Assembly (NCBI RefSeq): GCF_934560975.1
Contig: NZ_CAKTFO010000005.1
Location: 143,199-207,198 of the forward strand
DNA length: 64,000 bases
From: an uncultured Sphingomonas sp.
Lineage (GTDB): Bacteria; Pseudomonadota; Alphaproteobacteria; Sphingomonadales; Sphingomonadaceae
Reading direction: 5' to 3'
Shown here: in pieces, positions 1 through 8,779 of the stretch
Position numbering within the stretch: the first letter of the stretch is position 1
How the letters are laid out: each line of letters opens with the position of its first letter
The notes under the pieces: model-generated
Database searches by the model: none
Told to the model about the DNA's origin: nothing
Seen by the model: the letters and a program-made list of their open reading frames with translations, nothing else
Position numbers and translations under genes: made by a program

Positions 1-690
1 GTGTTCTTCGTCGGGCTGGCCGGCGTGCTGTTCACCATGTTCTCCTGGTGGTCCGACGTGATCCGCGAGGCGCGCGCGGGCGATCACACGCCGGTGGTGG
101 GCCTGCACCTGCGCTACGGCATGATCCTGTTCATCGCGTCGGAGGTGATGTTCTTCGTCGGCTGGTTCTGGGCGTGGTTCGACTTCTCGCTCTTCCCCTC
201 GACCGTGGACGCGGTCGGGGGCGTGTGGCCGCCCAAGGGGGTGGAGGTGATCGACCCCTTCGCCTTTCCTTTGCTCAACACCCTGATCCTGCTCTGCTCC
301 GGCACGACCGTGACGTGGGCGCACCATGCTTTGCTGCACGGCGATCGCGACGGGTTGAAGAAGGGATTGTGGGCGACGATCCTGCTGGGACTGCTGTTTT
401 CCTGCATCCAAGCCTATGAATATGCCCATGCGCCGTTCGCCTTCAAAGGCCTGAACTATGGCGCGGCGTTTTTCATGGCGACGGGCTTTCACGGTTTCCA
501 CGTCATCGTCGGCACCATCTTCCTGATCGTGAACCTAGTCCGCGCCTATCAGGGCGACTTCACGCCCAAGCAGCATTTCGGGTTCGAGGCGGCGGCCTGG
601 TACTGGCACTTCGTCGACGTGGTGTGGCTGTTCCTGTTCGTGTCGATCTACGTCTGGGGTTCGGCCGGCGCGACGCTGCACGGCGGCTGA
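1..690 (+). CDS. ctaE: Cytochrome c oxidase subunit III, C-terminal part (5' end outside window)
   Basis: Subunit III of the aa3-type cytochrome c oxidase in the inner membrane. The 229 visible residues cover most of the seven-helix bundle. They include the FIASEVMFF helix with the conserved Glu, the TTVTWAHHAL segment and the GFHGFHVIVGT and WYWHFVDVVWLFLF helices typical of the family. Family members are about 260-290 aa, and the first residue here (GTG) lies inside the conserved MFFVGLAGVLFTMFSWW stretch. The gene is therefore cut by the window edge and position 1 is not a real start. SURF1, an oxidase assembly factor, follows 27 nt downstream in the same direction, as expected for a cytochrome oxidase operon. 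Confidence 0.96.
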   Translation: MFFVGLAGVLFTMFSWWSDVIREARAGDHTPVVGLHLRYGMILFIASEVMFFVGWFWAWFDFSLFPSTVDAVGGVWPPKGVEVIDPFAFPLLNTLILLCSGTTVTWAHHALLHGDRDGLKKGLWATILLGLLFSCIQAYEYAHAPFAFKGLNYGAAFFMATGFHGFHVIVGTIFLIVNLVRAYQGDFTPKQHFGFEAAAWYWHFVDVVWLFLFVSIYVWGSAGATLHGG

Positions 691-717
691 AGCCCGGCCC
701 AGCTTCTCCACCGCAGC

Positions 718-1359
718 ATGACGGACCGGCGGCGCATCCCGATCGTTGCGACGATCCTGGTCCTGCTCGCCGTCGGCCTGATGGTGCGGTTGGGCCTGTG
801 GCAGCTTGACCGAAGGCATGAAAAGGCGGCGATGCTGGCCCACTATGCCGCCAATGCCAATCGCCCGCCGGCGCCGCTTGCCGCCCTGTTCGCGGTCGGC
901 GAGGATGATCTCTATCGCCAGGTGAGCGGCTATTGCCTGGAGGTGACGCGCTGGCAGATCCGGGCCGGGCGCGACCAGGCAGGGAATGGCGGCTGGCGGC
1001 ATGTGGCGGAGTGTCGCACCGGGGCGAAGGTGCCGGGCTTCGCCGTCGACATGGGCGTGTCCGCATCCGCCGATGCGCCACGCTGGAGCGGCGGACCGGT
1101 GCGCGGACGGCTGATCCTGTCGCGCGAACCGGCTTTGCCGGGGATGGGCAAAGCCGCGCCCGCTATGGCGATGATCGTCAGCACCGAGCCCGCACCCAGC
1201 CTGTCCGCCAGCGCGTCGCCCAACCCGGCCAATCTGCCCAACAACCACCTGGCCTATGCGGTGCAGTGGTTCGCCTTTGCCGCCGTCGCCCTCCTGATCT
1301 ACGCGCTGGCCCTGTGGCGGCGCGGGCGTTTGGTTGCACCGGGGCCGGCGGGTCGGTAA
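718..1359 (+). CDS. SURF1 family cytochrome oxidase assembly protein
   Basis: A 213-aa inner-membrane protein with the SURF1 layout. There is an N-terminal helix (IPIVATILVLLAVGLMVRLGLWQLDRR) ending in the family's G-x-WQ-x-x-R motif, a periplasmic central domain, and a C-terminal helix (residues about 181-203) preceded by NNHLAYAVQWFAFA, the conserved H-x-x-YA-x-QWF signature. SURF1 proteins help insert heme a during maturation of cytochrome c oxidase. The position directly after cox3 agrees. The ATG at 718 is the first in frame after the cox3 stop. The gene ends 11 nt before thrC. Confidence 0.9.
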   Translation: MTDRRRIPIVATILVLLAVGLMVRLGLWQLDRRHEKAAMLAHYAANANRPPAPLAALFAVGEDDLYRQVSGYCLEVTRWQIRAGRDQAGNGGWRHVAECRTGAKVPGFAVDMGVSASADAPRWSGGPVRGRLILSREPALPGMGKAAPAMAMIVSTEPAPSLSASASPNPANLPNNHLAYAVQWFAFAAVALLIYALALWRRGRLVAPGPAGR

Positions 1360-1370
1360 GCGCGACCCTT

Positions 1371-2771
1371 ATGCACTATGTCAGCACGCGCGGGGCTGCG
1401 TCCGCGCTCGATTTCACGGGCGTGACGCTCGCCGGACTCGCCTCGGACGGTGGGCTCTACGTGCCCGAAACATGGCCGGCCTTCACGCGGGAGCAGATCG
1501 CCGGTTTGGCGGGCCTGTCCTATGTCGACACGGCGGTGGAGGTGCTGGCCCCGTTCGTGGGCGATGCGTTGAGCCGCGCAGAATTGCGGGGCCTGTGCGA
1601 CCGTGCCTATGGCCGCTTCGCCCATCAGGCAGTGACGCCGCTGCTGCAGCTCGATCAGCAGCATTGGATGCTGGAGCTGTTCCACGGCCCCACGCTGGCG
1701 TTCAAGGACGTGGCGCTGCAATTGCTGGGCCTATTGTTCGAGCAATTCCTCAGCCAGCGCGACACGCATCTGACGGTGGTCGGCGCGACCTCCGGCGACA
1801 CCGGCTCGGCCGCGATCGACGCGCTGGCGGGGCGCGCCAAGGTGGACCTGTTCATGCTCCACCCGCTGGGCCGCGTGTCGGAGGTGCAGCGGCGGCAGAT
1901 GACGACGGTGATCGCGCCCAACATCCACAATGTCGCGCTGGACGGCGGCAGCTTCGACGACGCGCAGGCGATGGTGAAGGCTTTGTTCGCGGACCGCGAC
2001 TTTGCCGGGCGCTTCACCTTGTCGGCGGTGAACTCGATCAACTGGGCGCGACTGGCGGCGCAGATCGTCTATTATTTCTACGCCGCCGTGCGGCTGGGCG
2101 CGCCGGAACGGCCGGTCGCCTTCTCCGTACCGACCGGCAATTTCGGGGACGTGTTCGCGGGCTATGCCGCCGCCCGGATGGGCCTGCCGATCGCGCGGCT
2201 GATCGTCGCCACCAACGTCAACGACATCCTCCACCGTGCGCTGAGCGAGGGGGATTATTCGGTCGGCACGGTGACGCCCACCGCCGCGCCGTCGATGGAT
2301 ATCCAGATCAGTTCCAACTTCGAACGGCTGCTGTTCGACCTGCATGGGCGCGACGGCGGTGCGCTGGCGGGTGCGATGCGCGGCTTCGATTCCGCCCGAT
2401 CGCTGGCGCTGACGCCGGCCATGCGCGCCGAGGCGGCGGGCCTGTTCGCCAGCTGCCGCGTGGATGGCGAGCATATGGAGCGCGCGATGCGCGAGACGTG
2501 GGAGGGGTCGGCCATGCTGATCGACCCCCACACTGCGATCGGCCTGGCGGCGGCGCAGGCGGCGGAGCTGCCGCGCGACGTGCCGGTGGTGACGCTCGCG
2601 ACGGCGCATCCCGCCAAGTTCCCGGACGCCGTCGCCCGCGCGACCGGCGAGACGCCGGCCTTGCCCGCGCGTGCCGGCGACCTGTTCGAGCGGGAGGAAC
2701 GCTACGACGTGCTGCCCAACGACCTGGCAGCCGTGCGCGCCTATATCGCCGACCGGGCAACCGCGGCATGA
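1371..2771 (+). CDS. thrC: Threonine synthase
   Basis: PLP enzyme converting O-phosphohomoserine to threonine in the cytoplasm. The 466-aa protein starts MHYVSTRG, the usual N-terminus of this class of ThrC. It carries the PLP lysine in HGPTLAFKDVALQ (K112), the phosphate-binding SGDTGSAA segment (141-148) and the VNSINWARLAAQIVYYF block. The ATG at 1371 was chosen over the longer open frame because the family begins exactly there. The stop overlaps the next gene start by 4 nt (ATGA), so translation of ThrC and the M16 peptidase is probably coupled. Confidence 0.96.
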   Translation: MHYVSTRGAASALDFTGVTLAGLASDGGLYVPETWPAFTREQIAGLAGLSYVDTAVEVLAPFVGDALSRAELRGLCDRAYGRFAHQAVTPLLQLDQQHWMLELFHGPTLAFKDVALQLLGLLFEQFLSQRDTHLTVVGATSGDTGSAAIDALAGRAKVDLFMLHPLGRVSEVQRRQMTTVIAPNIHNVALDGGSFDDAQAMVKALFADRDFAGRFTLSAVNSINWARLAAQIVYYFYAAVRLGAPERPVAFSVPTGNFGDVFAGYAAARMGLPIARLIVATNVNDILHRALSEGDYSVGTVTPTAAPSMDIQISSNFERLLFDLHGRDGGALAGAMRGFDSARSLALTPAMRAEAAGLFASCRVDGEHMERAMRETWEGSAMLIDPHTAIGLAAAQAAELPRDVPVVTLATAHPAKFPDAVARATGETPALPARAGDLFEREERYDVLPNDLAAVRAYIADRATAA

Positions 2772-3997
2772 GCGCGCGCACGCATCGCCTGGCCAATGGC
2801 CTGACCGTGGCGGTCGAACCGATGGCGGGGGTCGAGACGGTGGCGGTCGGCCTGTATGCGGATGTCGGCGCGCGATCGGAGCCGAAGGGTCTGTCCGGCC
2901 TGGCCCACATGGTCGAGCATATGGTGTTCAAGGGCGCGGGCGCGCGATCCGCCAAGCAGATCGCCGAGTCGATCGAAGACAAGGGCGGATCGCTCAACGC
3001 CTGGACCGCGCGCGACCAGACGGTGTTCCAGGCGCGCGCATTGGCGGACGACTTGGCGCTCGGCACCGAGCTGATCGCGGACCTAGTGCGCAACCCGCAT
3101 CTCGACGGCGAGGAACTGGAGCGCGAGCGGCAGGTGGTGCTGGCGGAACTGGGCGAGGCGCGGGACACGCCCGACGACATCATCTTCGATCACCTCCAGG
3201 CCGCCGCTTATCCGGGCCAGCAACTGGGCGAGGCCGTGCTGGGCGACGAGGCGAGCATCGCCGCGATCGACGTGCCCGCGCTGCGTAGCTGGATCGCGGA
3301 GCAATATCGGCCGGACGGGCTGGTGCTGGCGGCGGCGGGCAAGGTCGACGAGGATGCGCTGCTTGCGCTGGCCGAACGGCTGTTCGGGGACATGACATCT
3401 GGCGCTCCGCCGGCATCCGTCCCCGCCACGTTCGGCGGTGGCACGCACCATGATCGCCGCCGGTTCGACCAGTTGCATGTGGCGCTGGCCCATGCCGGCG
3501 TCGGCCACACCCACCCCGACCTCCATGCGCTCAGCCTGTTCGGCAGCGCGCTCGGCGGCGGCATGTCGTCGCGCCTGTTCCAGCAGGTGCGCGAGGAGCG
3601 CGGGCTGGCATATTCGATCTACAGCTGGGTGCAGCCTTATGCCGACACCGGCCTGTTCGGCCTGTATTGCGCGGCCGCCCGCGCCGACGCGGCGGAGGCG
3701 CTGGCGCTGTCCCGCACCGTGCTGGCGCAGACGGCCGAGACGCTGAGCCAGGAGGAACTGGACCGGGCGCGGGCGCAGGCCAAGGCGGGGCTGCTGATGG
3801 GGCTGGAATCGGTTGCCAGTCGTGCCGACCACCTCGCCCGCCAGATCCAGATCCATGGCCGCATCGTCCCGCCAGGCGAGACGGTGGCCCAGCTGGATGC
3901 GGTTACCGTCGCCCAGGCGCGCGCCGCCGGGGCGGCCGCCTTGGGCTCGGCCGAGGCGCTGGCGACGGTCGGCGGCAAGCTGGCGCAGGTGGCATGA
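2768..3997 (+). CDS. M16 family zinc peptidase (processing-peptidase-like)
   Basis: A 409-aa insulinase/pitrilysin-family protein with the inverted zinc motif H47-x-x-E50-H51 (HMVEH) and the downstream acidic ligand in VVLAELGE (about E127). It also has the Arg/Tyr element RERGLAYSIYS in the second homologous half, which usually positions substrate. Length and single-chain, two-domain organisation match the bacterial relatives of mitochondrial processing peptidase beta. There is no signal peptide, so it may be cytoplasmic. The physiological substrate is not known. It overlaps thrC and the downstream methyltransferase by 4 nt each, so the three are one transcriptional unit. Confidence 0.92.
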   Translation: MSARTHRLANGLTVAVEPMAGVETVAVGLYADVGARSEPKGLSGLAHMVEHMVFKGAGARSAKQIAESIEDKGGSLNAWTARDQTVFQARALADDLALGTELIADLVRNPHLDGEELERERQVVLAELGEARDTPDDIIFDHLQAAAYPGQQLGEAVLGDEASIAAIDVPALRSWIAEQYRPDGLVLAAAGKVDEDALLALAERLFGDMTSGAPPASVPATFGGGTHHDRRRFDQLHVALAHAGVGHTHPDLHALSLFGSALGGGMSSRLFQQVREERGLAYSIYSWVQPYADTGLFGLYCAAARADAAEALALSRTVLAQTAETLSQEELDRARAQAKAGLLMGLESVASRADHLARQIQIHGRIVPPGETVAQLDAVTVAQARAAGAAALGSAEALATVGGKLAQVA

Positions 3998-4860
3998 CGA
4001 TCCTCCACACGCTCGTCACCGAACCCTGGCCCGATTACGGGCTGGTGGATTCCGGGCACGGCCGCAAGCTGGAGCGTTACGGCCGCTTCCGCTTCATCCG
4101 GCCCGAGCCGCAGGCAATGTGGACGCCGGCGCAATCCAATTGGGAGGCGGACGGCGACTTCATCGCCGCGTCGGACGAGGAAGGCGGCGGCAAGTGGCAT
4201 TTGTCGCGCGAGGTTCCGCGCGGCGGCTGGCACATGAAGTGGGAGGAGGTGCGCTTCACCGCGCAGAACACACCCTTCCGCCACCTGGCCTTCTTTCCCG
4301 ACATGGCGGCCCAGTGGAGCTGGATGCGCGATCGCACCGGCGAGGGCGACGAGGTGCTGAACCTGTTCGGCTATACCGGCGTCGGCACGCTGGCTCTGGC
4401 CGCCAAGGGCGCGCGCCTGACCCATGTCGATGCATCCAAGAAGTCGGTCGAGCAGGGCAAGGCCAATGCCTTTCTGTCCGACATGGCGGACCGGCCGATC
4501 CGCTGGATGGTGGACGATGCGGTCAAGTTCGCCGCGCGCGAGCGGCGGCGCGAGCGGCGTTACCATGGCATCCTGCTGGATCCGCCCAAGTTCGGGCGCG
4601 GCCCGGATGGCGAGGTGTGGCGGCTGGAAGAGCATCTGCCCGGCCTGATCCAGCATTGCCGCGCGCTGCTGGACGAAAACAGCAAGTTCCTGGTGCTGAC
4701 CGTCTATGCGGTGCGGATGTCGGCGCTGGCGATCGGTGAACTGCTCAACCAGGCGCTCGCCGACCTCGGCGGCACGGTGGAGGTCGGCGAGATGGCGGTG
4801 CGGGAGGAAGCGCGCGGCCTGCTGCTGCCGACCGCCATCTTCGCGCGCTGGTCGCGCTGA
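3994..4860 (+). CDS. Class I SAM-dependent methyltransferase (COG1092/RlmK-like)
   Basis: A 288-aa protein with the Rossmann methyltransferase core of the large-subunit-rRNA methyltransferase group. Motif I is NLFGYTGVGTLALAAKGA (from about residue 123), the acidic SAM-ribose ligand is in THVDASKK (D146), and the catalytic-loop motif is LLDPPKFGRG (194-203). RlmI/RlmK-type enzymes methylate 23S rRNA, but the N-terminal PUA domain of RlmI is not seen, so the substrate is undetermined. The start ATG at 3994 overlaps the M16 stop (ATGA). Confidence 0.85.
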   Translation: MTILHTLVTEPWPDYGLVDSGHGRKLERYGRFRFIRPEPQAMWTPAQSNWEADGDFIAASDEEGGGKWHLSREVPRGGWHMKWEEVRFTAQNTPFRHLAFFPDMAAQWSWMRDRTGEGDEVLNLFGYTGVGTLALAAKGARLTHVDASKKSVEQGKANAFLSDMADRPIRWMVDDAVKFAARERRRERRYHGILLDPPKFGRGPDGEVWRLEEHLPGLIQHCRALLDENSKFLVLTVYAVRMSALAIGELLNQALADLGGTVEVGEMAVREEARGLLLPTAIFARWSR

Positions 4861-4863
4861 TCG

Positions 4864-6207
4864 TCAGCCCTGCGCGTCGGCGGCGGCGCGCAGCCGTTCG
4901 ATCGCCCGCTCCCGCCCGATCAGCGGCAGCAAGGCCGCCATGTCGGGGCCGTGACCCAGCCCGGTCAGCGCCAGCCGCAGCGGCAGGAACAGGGCCTTGC
5001 CCTTGCGCCCCGCTGCGGCCTTGAGCCGCGCGGTCAACTGCCCCCACGGATCCGCCGACCAGTCGATCTCCGCCGCGACACCCGCCGCCTGAGCGACATA
5101 GGCGCGATCCTCCTCCGCCACATCGAAGGTCGCGTTGCCGCGCAGGACCGGCTCCCACTCCGCCACGGCCTGCACGGTCGCGAGATTGGGCCGCAGCGCC
5201 TGCCAGACGGGCGCACTCACCCAGTCCGGAACGCGGTCGGCGACGGCATCATGGTCTAGCAGGTGGATGGTGCGGGCATTGAGCGCGGTGAGTTCGTCCA
5301 GGTCGAACCGCGCGGGCGCGCGGCCGAAGCGGGCAAAATCGATATGGTCGATCAGCAGGACCAAGTCCGTCACCGGCTCCACCGGATCGCTGGTGCCGAT
5401 CCGCGCCAGCAGCGCGCAGAGCGCCAGCGGCTCGATCCCCTGTTCACGGAACGCATCCGTGCCGAGCGAGCCGAGCCGCTTGGACAATTTGCCCTCGCTG
5501 CCGACCAGCAGAGCCTCATGCGCGAAGGCGGGTGCGGGCGCGCCGAGTGCCTCGAACATCTGCAATTGCAGGCCGGCATTGGTGACATGGTCCTCGCCCC
5601 GGACGATGTGCGTCACGCCCAGGTCGATGTCGTCGATCACGCTCGGCAGCATGTAGAGCCAGCTGCCATCCTCGCGCCGGATCACCGGATCGGACTGGAG
5701 GCGTGGGTCGATCTGCTGCGCCCCCCGGATCAGGTCGTCCCACTGGATCGGGCGATGGTGGTCGAGCTTGAAACGCCAGTGCGGCCGGCGCCCCTCCGCC
5801 TCCAGCCCCGCACGCTCCGCATCGGACAGAGAGAGCGCCGCGCGGTCGTAGATCGGCGGCAGGCCCCGGCCCGCCAGGATCTTGCGCTTGAGCTCCAGTT
5901 CCTGCGCGGTCTCGTAGGCGGGATAGACCCGACCCGCCGCGTACAATTCCTCGAACCGCCGCGCATACAGGTCGAACCGCTCGGATTGCCGCGCCGAGCC
6001 GTCGGCGGTCACGCCCAGCCAGGCGAGGTCGCGTTCGATCGCATCGGCGAATTCGGTCGTGGAGCGGGCCTGATCGGTATCGTCCAGCCGCAGCAGGAAG
6101 CGCCCGCCATGCTTGCGCGCCCACAGCCAGTTATGCAGCGCGGCGCGGATATTGCCGACATGCAGGCGGCCGGTGGGCGACGGGGCGAAACGGGTGACGA
6201 CGGACAT
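4864..6207 (-). CDS. gltX: Glutamate--tRNA ligase
   Basis: Class I aminoacyl-tRNA synthetase of 447 aa. The HIGH-type signature is in FAPSPTGRLHVGN (HVGN 16-19), the KMSKS-type signature is EGKLSKR (240-244), and the family's GEDHVTNAGLQ stretch is present. No cysteine-based zinc knuckle is visible between the two. The start is placed at 6207 because MSVVTRFAPSPTG is the canonical beginning; the longer frame adds 12 unsupported residues. Sphingomonads and other alphaproteobacteria often carry two GltX paralogues, one acting as non-discriminating GluRS. Which one this is cannot be told from the sequence alone. Confidence 0.94.
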   Translation of the reverse strand: MSVVTRFAPSPTGRLHVGNIRAALHNWLWARKHGGRFLLRLDDTDQARSTTEFADAIERDLAWLGVTADGSARQSERFDLYARRFEELYAAGRVYPAYETAQELELKRKILAGRGLPPIYDRAALSLSDAERAGLEAEGRRPHWRFKLDHHRPIQWDDLIRGAQQIDPRLQSDPVIRREDGSWLYMLPSVIDDIDLGVTHIVRGEDHVTNAGLQLQMFEALGAPAPAFAHEALLVGSEGKLSKRLGSLGTDAFREQGIEPLALCALLARIGTSDPVEPVTDLVLLIDHIDFARFGRAPARFDLDELTALNARTIHLLDHDAVADRVPDWVSAPVWQALRPNLATVQAVAEWEPVLRGNATFDVAEEDRAYVAQAAGVAAEIDWSADPWGQLTARLKAAAGRKGKALFLPLRLALTGLGHGPDMAALLPLIGRERAIERLRAAADAQG

Positions 6208-6263
6208 GAGGCGCGCTCTACCGAAAGGCCGCCGCGCCGTCATGGCCTATCGCGGCGACGCTC

Positions 6264-8642
6264 TCACGCCGTCACGCCCGGCCTGGCGGTGTAGAGGCGC
6301 ACGCCGAAGACCGGCCCGGCCGAGCTGCGATCATGCGGCAAGAACTTGATCCGGATCGACTGCTTGCCCCGAGTCGCCCCTTCCGGCAGCGGATATTCCG
6401 CGTCGAAGAACTTGCCCGGCTGGTCATTGTCGAGATGCTGGGTCGCGATCTTCACATTGTCGACCAGAATGTCGAAGTCGCGCGCGCGCTCGCCACCCCA
6501 ATAGGTGGCCTGCAGGACCAGCGGACCCGGCTTCACCTTCATCGCGAACTCGAAATAGCCGCCCGACCGCGCGTCGCGGCCCTGACGGGCGCGATAGGTG
6601 ACGGGGTAGGAGATTTCGCTGGTCAGCGCGTGATCGCGCTCGGGCTGCATCTCGCCCAGGAACATGACGTCGACCGATCGCGCGGCAATGTCCTTCAGCC
6701 GCGCCTGCTCGGCCACGAACGCCGCTTCCTCCGTCACCCATTCGCCTTCGGAGAAGGTCTTGAAATAGACCGCGCTCAGCCGGTCATGTTGGCGGAAAAA
6801 GGGAACGAAGGTGAGGTCGCGCGGTCGGGCGATGCCGCGCGTGGCATAGCTGCCCCGCGCTGCGTCGGCGGGCGCAAAGGCGGCGAGCAGGTCCGCGCCG
6901 ACCAAGGCAGGGTCGGCGCCCGCCCATTTCTGCGTCTTGGGGCCGAGATCGGCCGCGAGCACCATCGGCCCGCGCAGCACCGCCACGGTGCGGGCGCTGC
7001 CGGGCGCCGCCTCCGTCCTGAGTTCCAGCGGCAGCGTGATCGCGATCGTGTCCCCCGCCTTCCAGCGGCGGGTAACAACCGCATAGCCGCGCTCGGAGGT
7101 GGGCGTCACCGTTTCGCCGTTGACCGAAACCAGCGCCTTGCCGGCGGCCCAGCCCGGCACGCGCAGCGCGACCGGGAAGCGGCCGCCGCGCAGGCGGTTG
7201 AAGGTGATCCGCGACTCCGGCTCGAACGGATAGCGGGTATCCAGCGTCACGGCGGCCTTGCGCGCCGCCCATGTGGCGTCGGCGGGGATGTAGAGATTGA
7301 CGAACAAGGTGCCGTCATCCCCTTCCCAGAAGATCGACTCGCCATGCTTGGCATGGCTCTCCATGCCCGAGCCGACACAGCACCAGAAGGCGTTGTCCTC
7401 CGTCGAGGAATAGTCCCGCTCGGCGCCGGTCATCAGCGGCGTCATGTAGGTGAAGCCGCCGGTGGACGGGTGCTGCGCCGCCATGACGTGGTTGAGGTGG
7501 GCGCGTTCGTAGAAATCGAACAGGGCGCCGTCCGGCTGCCACGACCAGAGATGCCGGGTCAGCTTCAGCATGTTGTAGGTGTTGCAATGCTCGCACGTCT
7601 GTTCGGTGACGTGGTCGGCGATCGTGTCGGGTTCGGAGAAATATTCGCGGTCGGCGTTACCGCCGATGACGTAGCTGTGATGCTTGGTTACCGCGTCCCA
7701 GAAGAAGGTGGCCGCCGTCGCCTTGGCCGGATCGCCTTTCCGCACCTCATGGATGCGCGCGAGGCCGATCAGCTTCGGCACCTGCGTGTTGGCGTGGAAA
7801 TTGGCGAGCTTGTCCTCGCGCCGGGTCAGTGGATCCAGCACGCGATTGTCGTAGATCAGCTCCGCCATCCTCAGCCAGCGGGCGTCGCCGGTCCGCGCAT
7901 ACAGTTCGGCATAGCTTTCGTTCATGCCGCCATATTCGCAGCCCAGCACCTCCTGCACCTGTTCGGGCGTCAGCGCGGCGAAGACCCGCTCGAAATAGCC
8001 GCCGAGCCCTTGGGCGACCGTCAGCGCCTTGGGATTGCCCCATGACCCATGGACGTCGAGCAGGCCGGCAAAGACCTTGTGCACGGTGTAGAGGGGCGAC
8101 CAGGAACCGTTGAGGTCGAACCCGCCCGACTTGATCTCGCCCCGCATCACCTCCGGGAAGATCTCCTCCCCGTCGACGACCGTGCCGTCCTTCCGCTTGC
8201 GGCCGAGCGCGCCGACATAGCCGGTGCCGCGCTTGGCCTGCGCTTCGGCCAGTTCATCGACGATATAGTCCGCACGGCGGCGCATTTCGGGGTCGCCGGT
8301 CTGCTCGTAGGTGAGCACCAGCGCGGTCAGGTAGTGGCCGAGCGTATGGCCCGCAATCGTATCGCTTTCCCACCCGCCGTAGATCGGCGCCTTCGGCTCC
8401 AACCCGGCATATTTGCGGAAATTGTGGAGCAGCCGGTCAGGCTGGAGGCGGTACAGATAGGCGCGGTTGACCTCCACCGCGTTGGCATAATCGGACGGGC
8501 GCAGGCGCACGGCCCACAGCGGCAACGGCCTCGCGGTCCGGGTCGGCAGCGCGGATGCGGCGGCGCGAGCGGGCACATGCGCCATGATCGCCAGGCCGCC
8601 GGCACCCAGCAGCAATTCGCGGCGGCTCGTCCTCAGCATCAT
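6264..8642 (-). CDS. Exported DUF1680/GH127-type glycoside hydrolase (beta-L-arabinofuranosidase family)
   Basis: A 792-aa protein. Its N-terminus TSRRELLLGAGGLAIMAHVPARA is a twin-arginine-type signal, so export to the periplasm is expected. The body matches the DUF1680 alpha/alpha-barrel: GGWESDTIAGHTLGHYLTAL, then EHCNTYNMLKLTRHLW, then NAFWCCVGSGMESHAK. In the characterised GH127 enzyme HypBA1, Glu and Cys of the E-x-C motif plus two adjacent cysteines bind zinc, and one of those cysteines is the nucleophile; all four are present here (EHC and WCC). C-terminal beta-sandwich domains follow. The start at 8642 follows a GGAGAGG ribosome site. No other carbohydrate genes flank it, so the substrate is open. 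Confidence 0.87.
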   Translation of the reverse strand: MMLRTSRRELLLGAGGLAIMAHVPARAAASALPTRTARPLPLWAVRLRPSDYANAVEVNRAYLYRLQPDRLLHNFRKYAGLEPKAPIYGGWESDTIAGHTLGHYLTALVLTYEQTGDPEMRRRADYIVDELAEAQAKRGTGYVGALGRKRKDGTVVDGEEIFPEVMRGEIKSGGFDLNGSWSPLYTVHKVFAGLLDVHGSWGNPKALTVAQGLGGYFERVFAALTPEQVQEVLGCEYGGMNESYAELYARTGDARWLRMAELIYDNRVLDPLTRREDKLANFHANTQVPKLIGLARIHEVRKGDPAKATAATFFWDAVTKHHSYVIGGNADREYFSEPDTIADHVTEQTCEHCNTYNMLKLTRHLWSWQPDGALFDFYERAHLNHVMAAQHPSTGGFTYMTPLMTGAERDYSSTEDNAFWCCVGSGMESHAKHGESIFWEGDDGTLFVNLYIPADATWAARKAAVTLDTRYPFEPESRITFNRLRGGRFPVALRVPGWAAGKALVSVNGETVTPTSERGYAVVTRRWKAGDTIAITLPLELRTEAAPGSARTVAVLRGPMVLAADLGPKTQKWAGADPALVGADLLAAFAPADAARGSYATRGIARPRDLTFVPFFRQHDRLSAVYFKTFSEGEWVTEEAAFVAEQARLKDIAARSVDVMFLGEMQPERDHALTSEISYPVTYRARQGRDARSGGYFEFAMKVKPGPLVLQATYWGGERARDFDILVDNVKIATQHLDNDQPGKFFDAEYPLPEGATRGKQSIRIKFLPHDRSSAGPVFGVRLYTARPGVTA

Positions 8643-8779
8643 ACGCCCTCTCCAAGAATATGGTATACGATTGGGCATGGCGCGCACCTAGTCAAGGCAG
8701 TTTGCAGGTGGCTTGTCCCGATCCGCCCACGCGAACATAAGGCCGCGCTCCCCCGCATTGTTCAGGCACCTCCCGATTC

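Noticed and set aside
5516..6124. Long minus-strand frames overlapping gltX in other frames
   Set aside because: Shadow frames; the gltX frame has both synthetase signatures.
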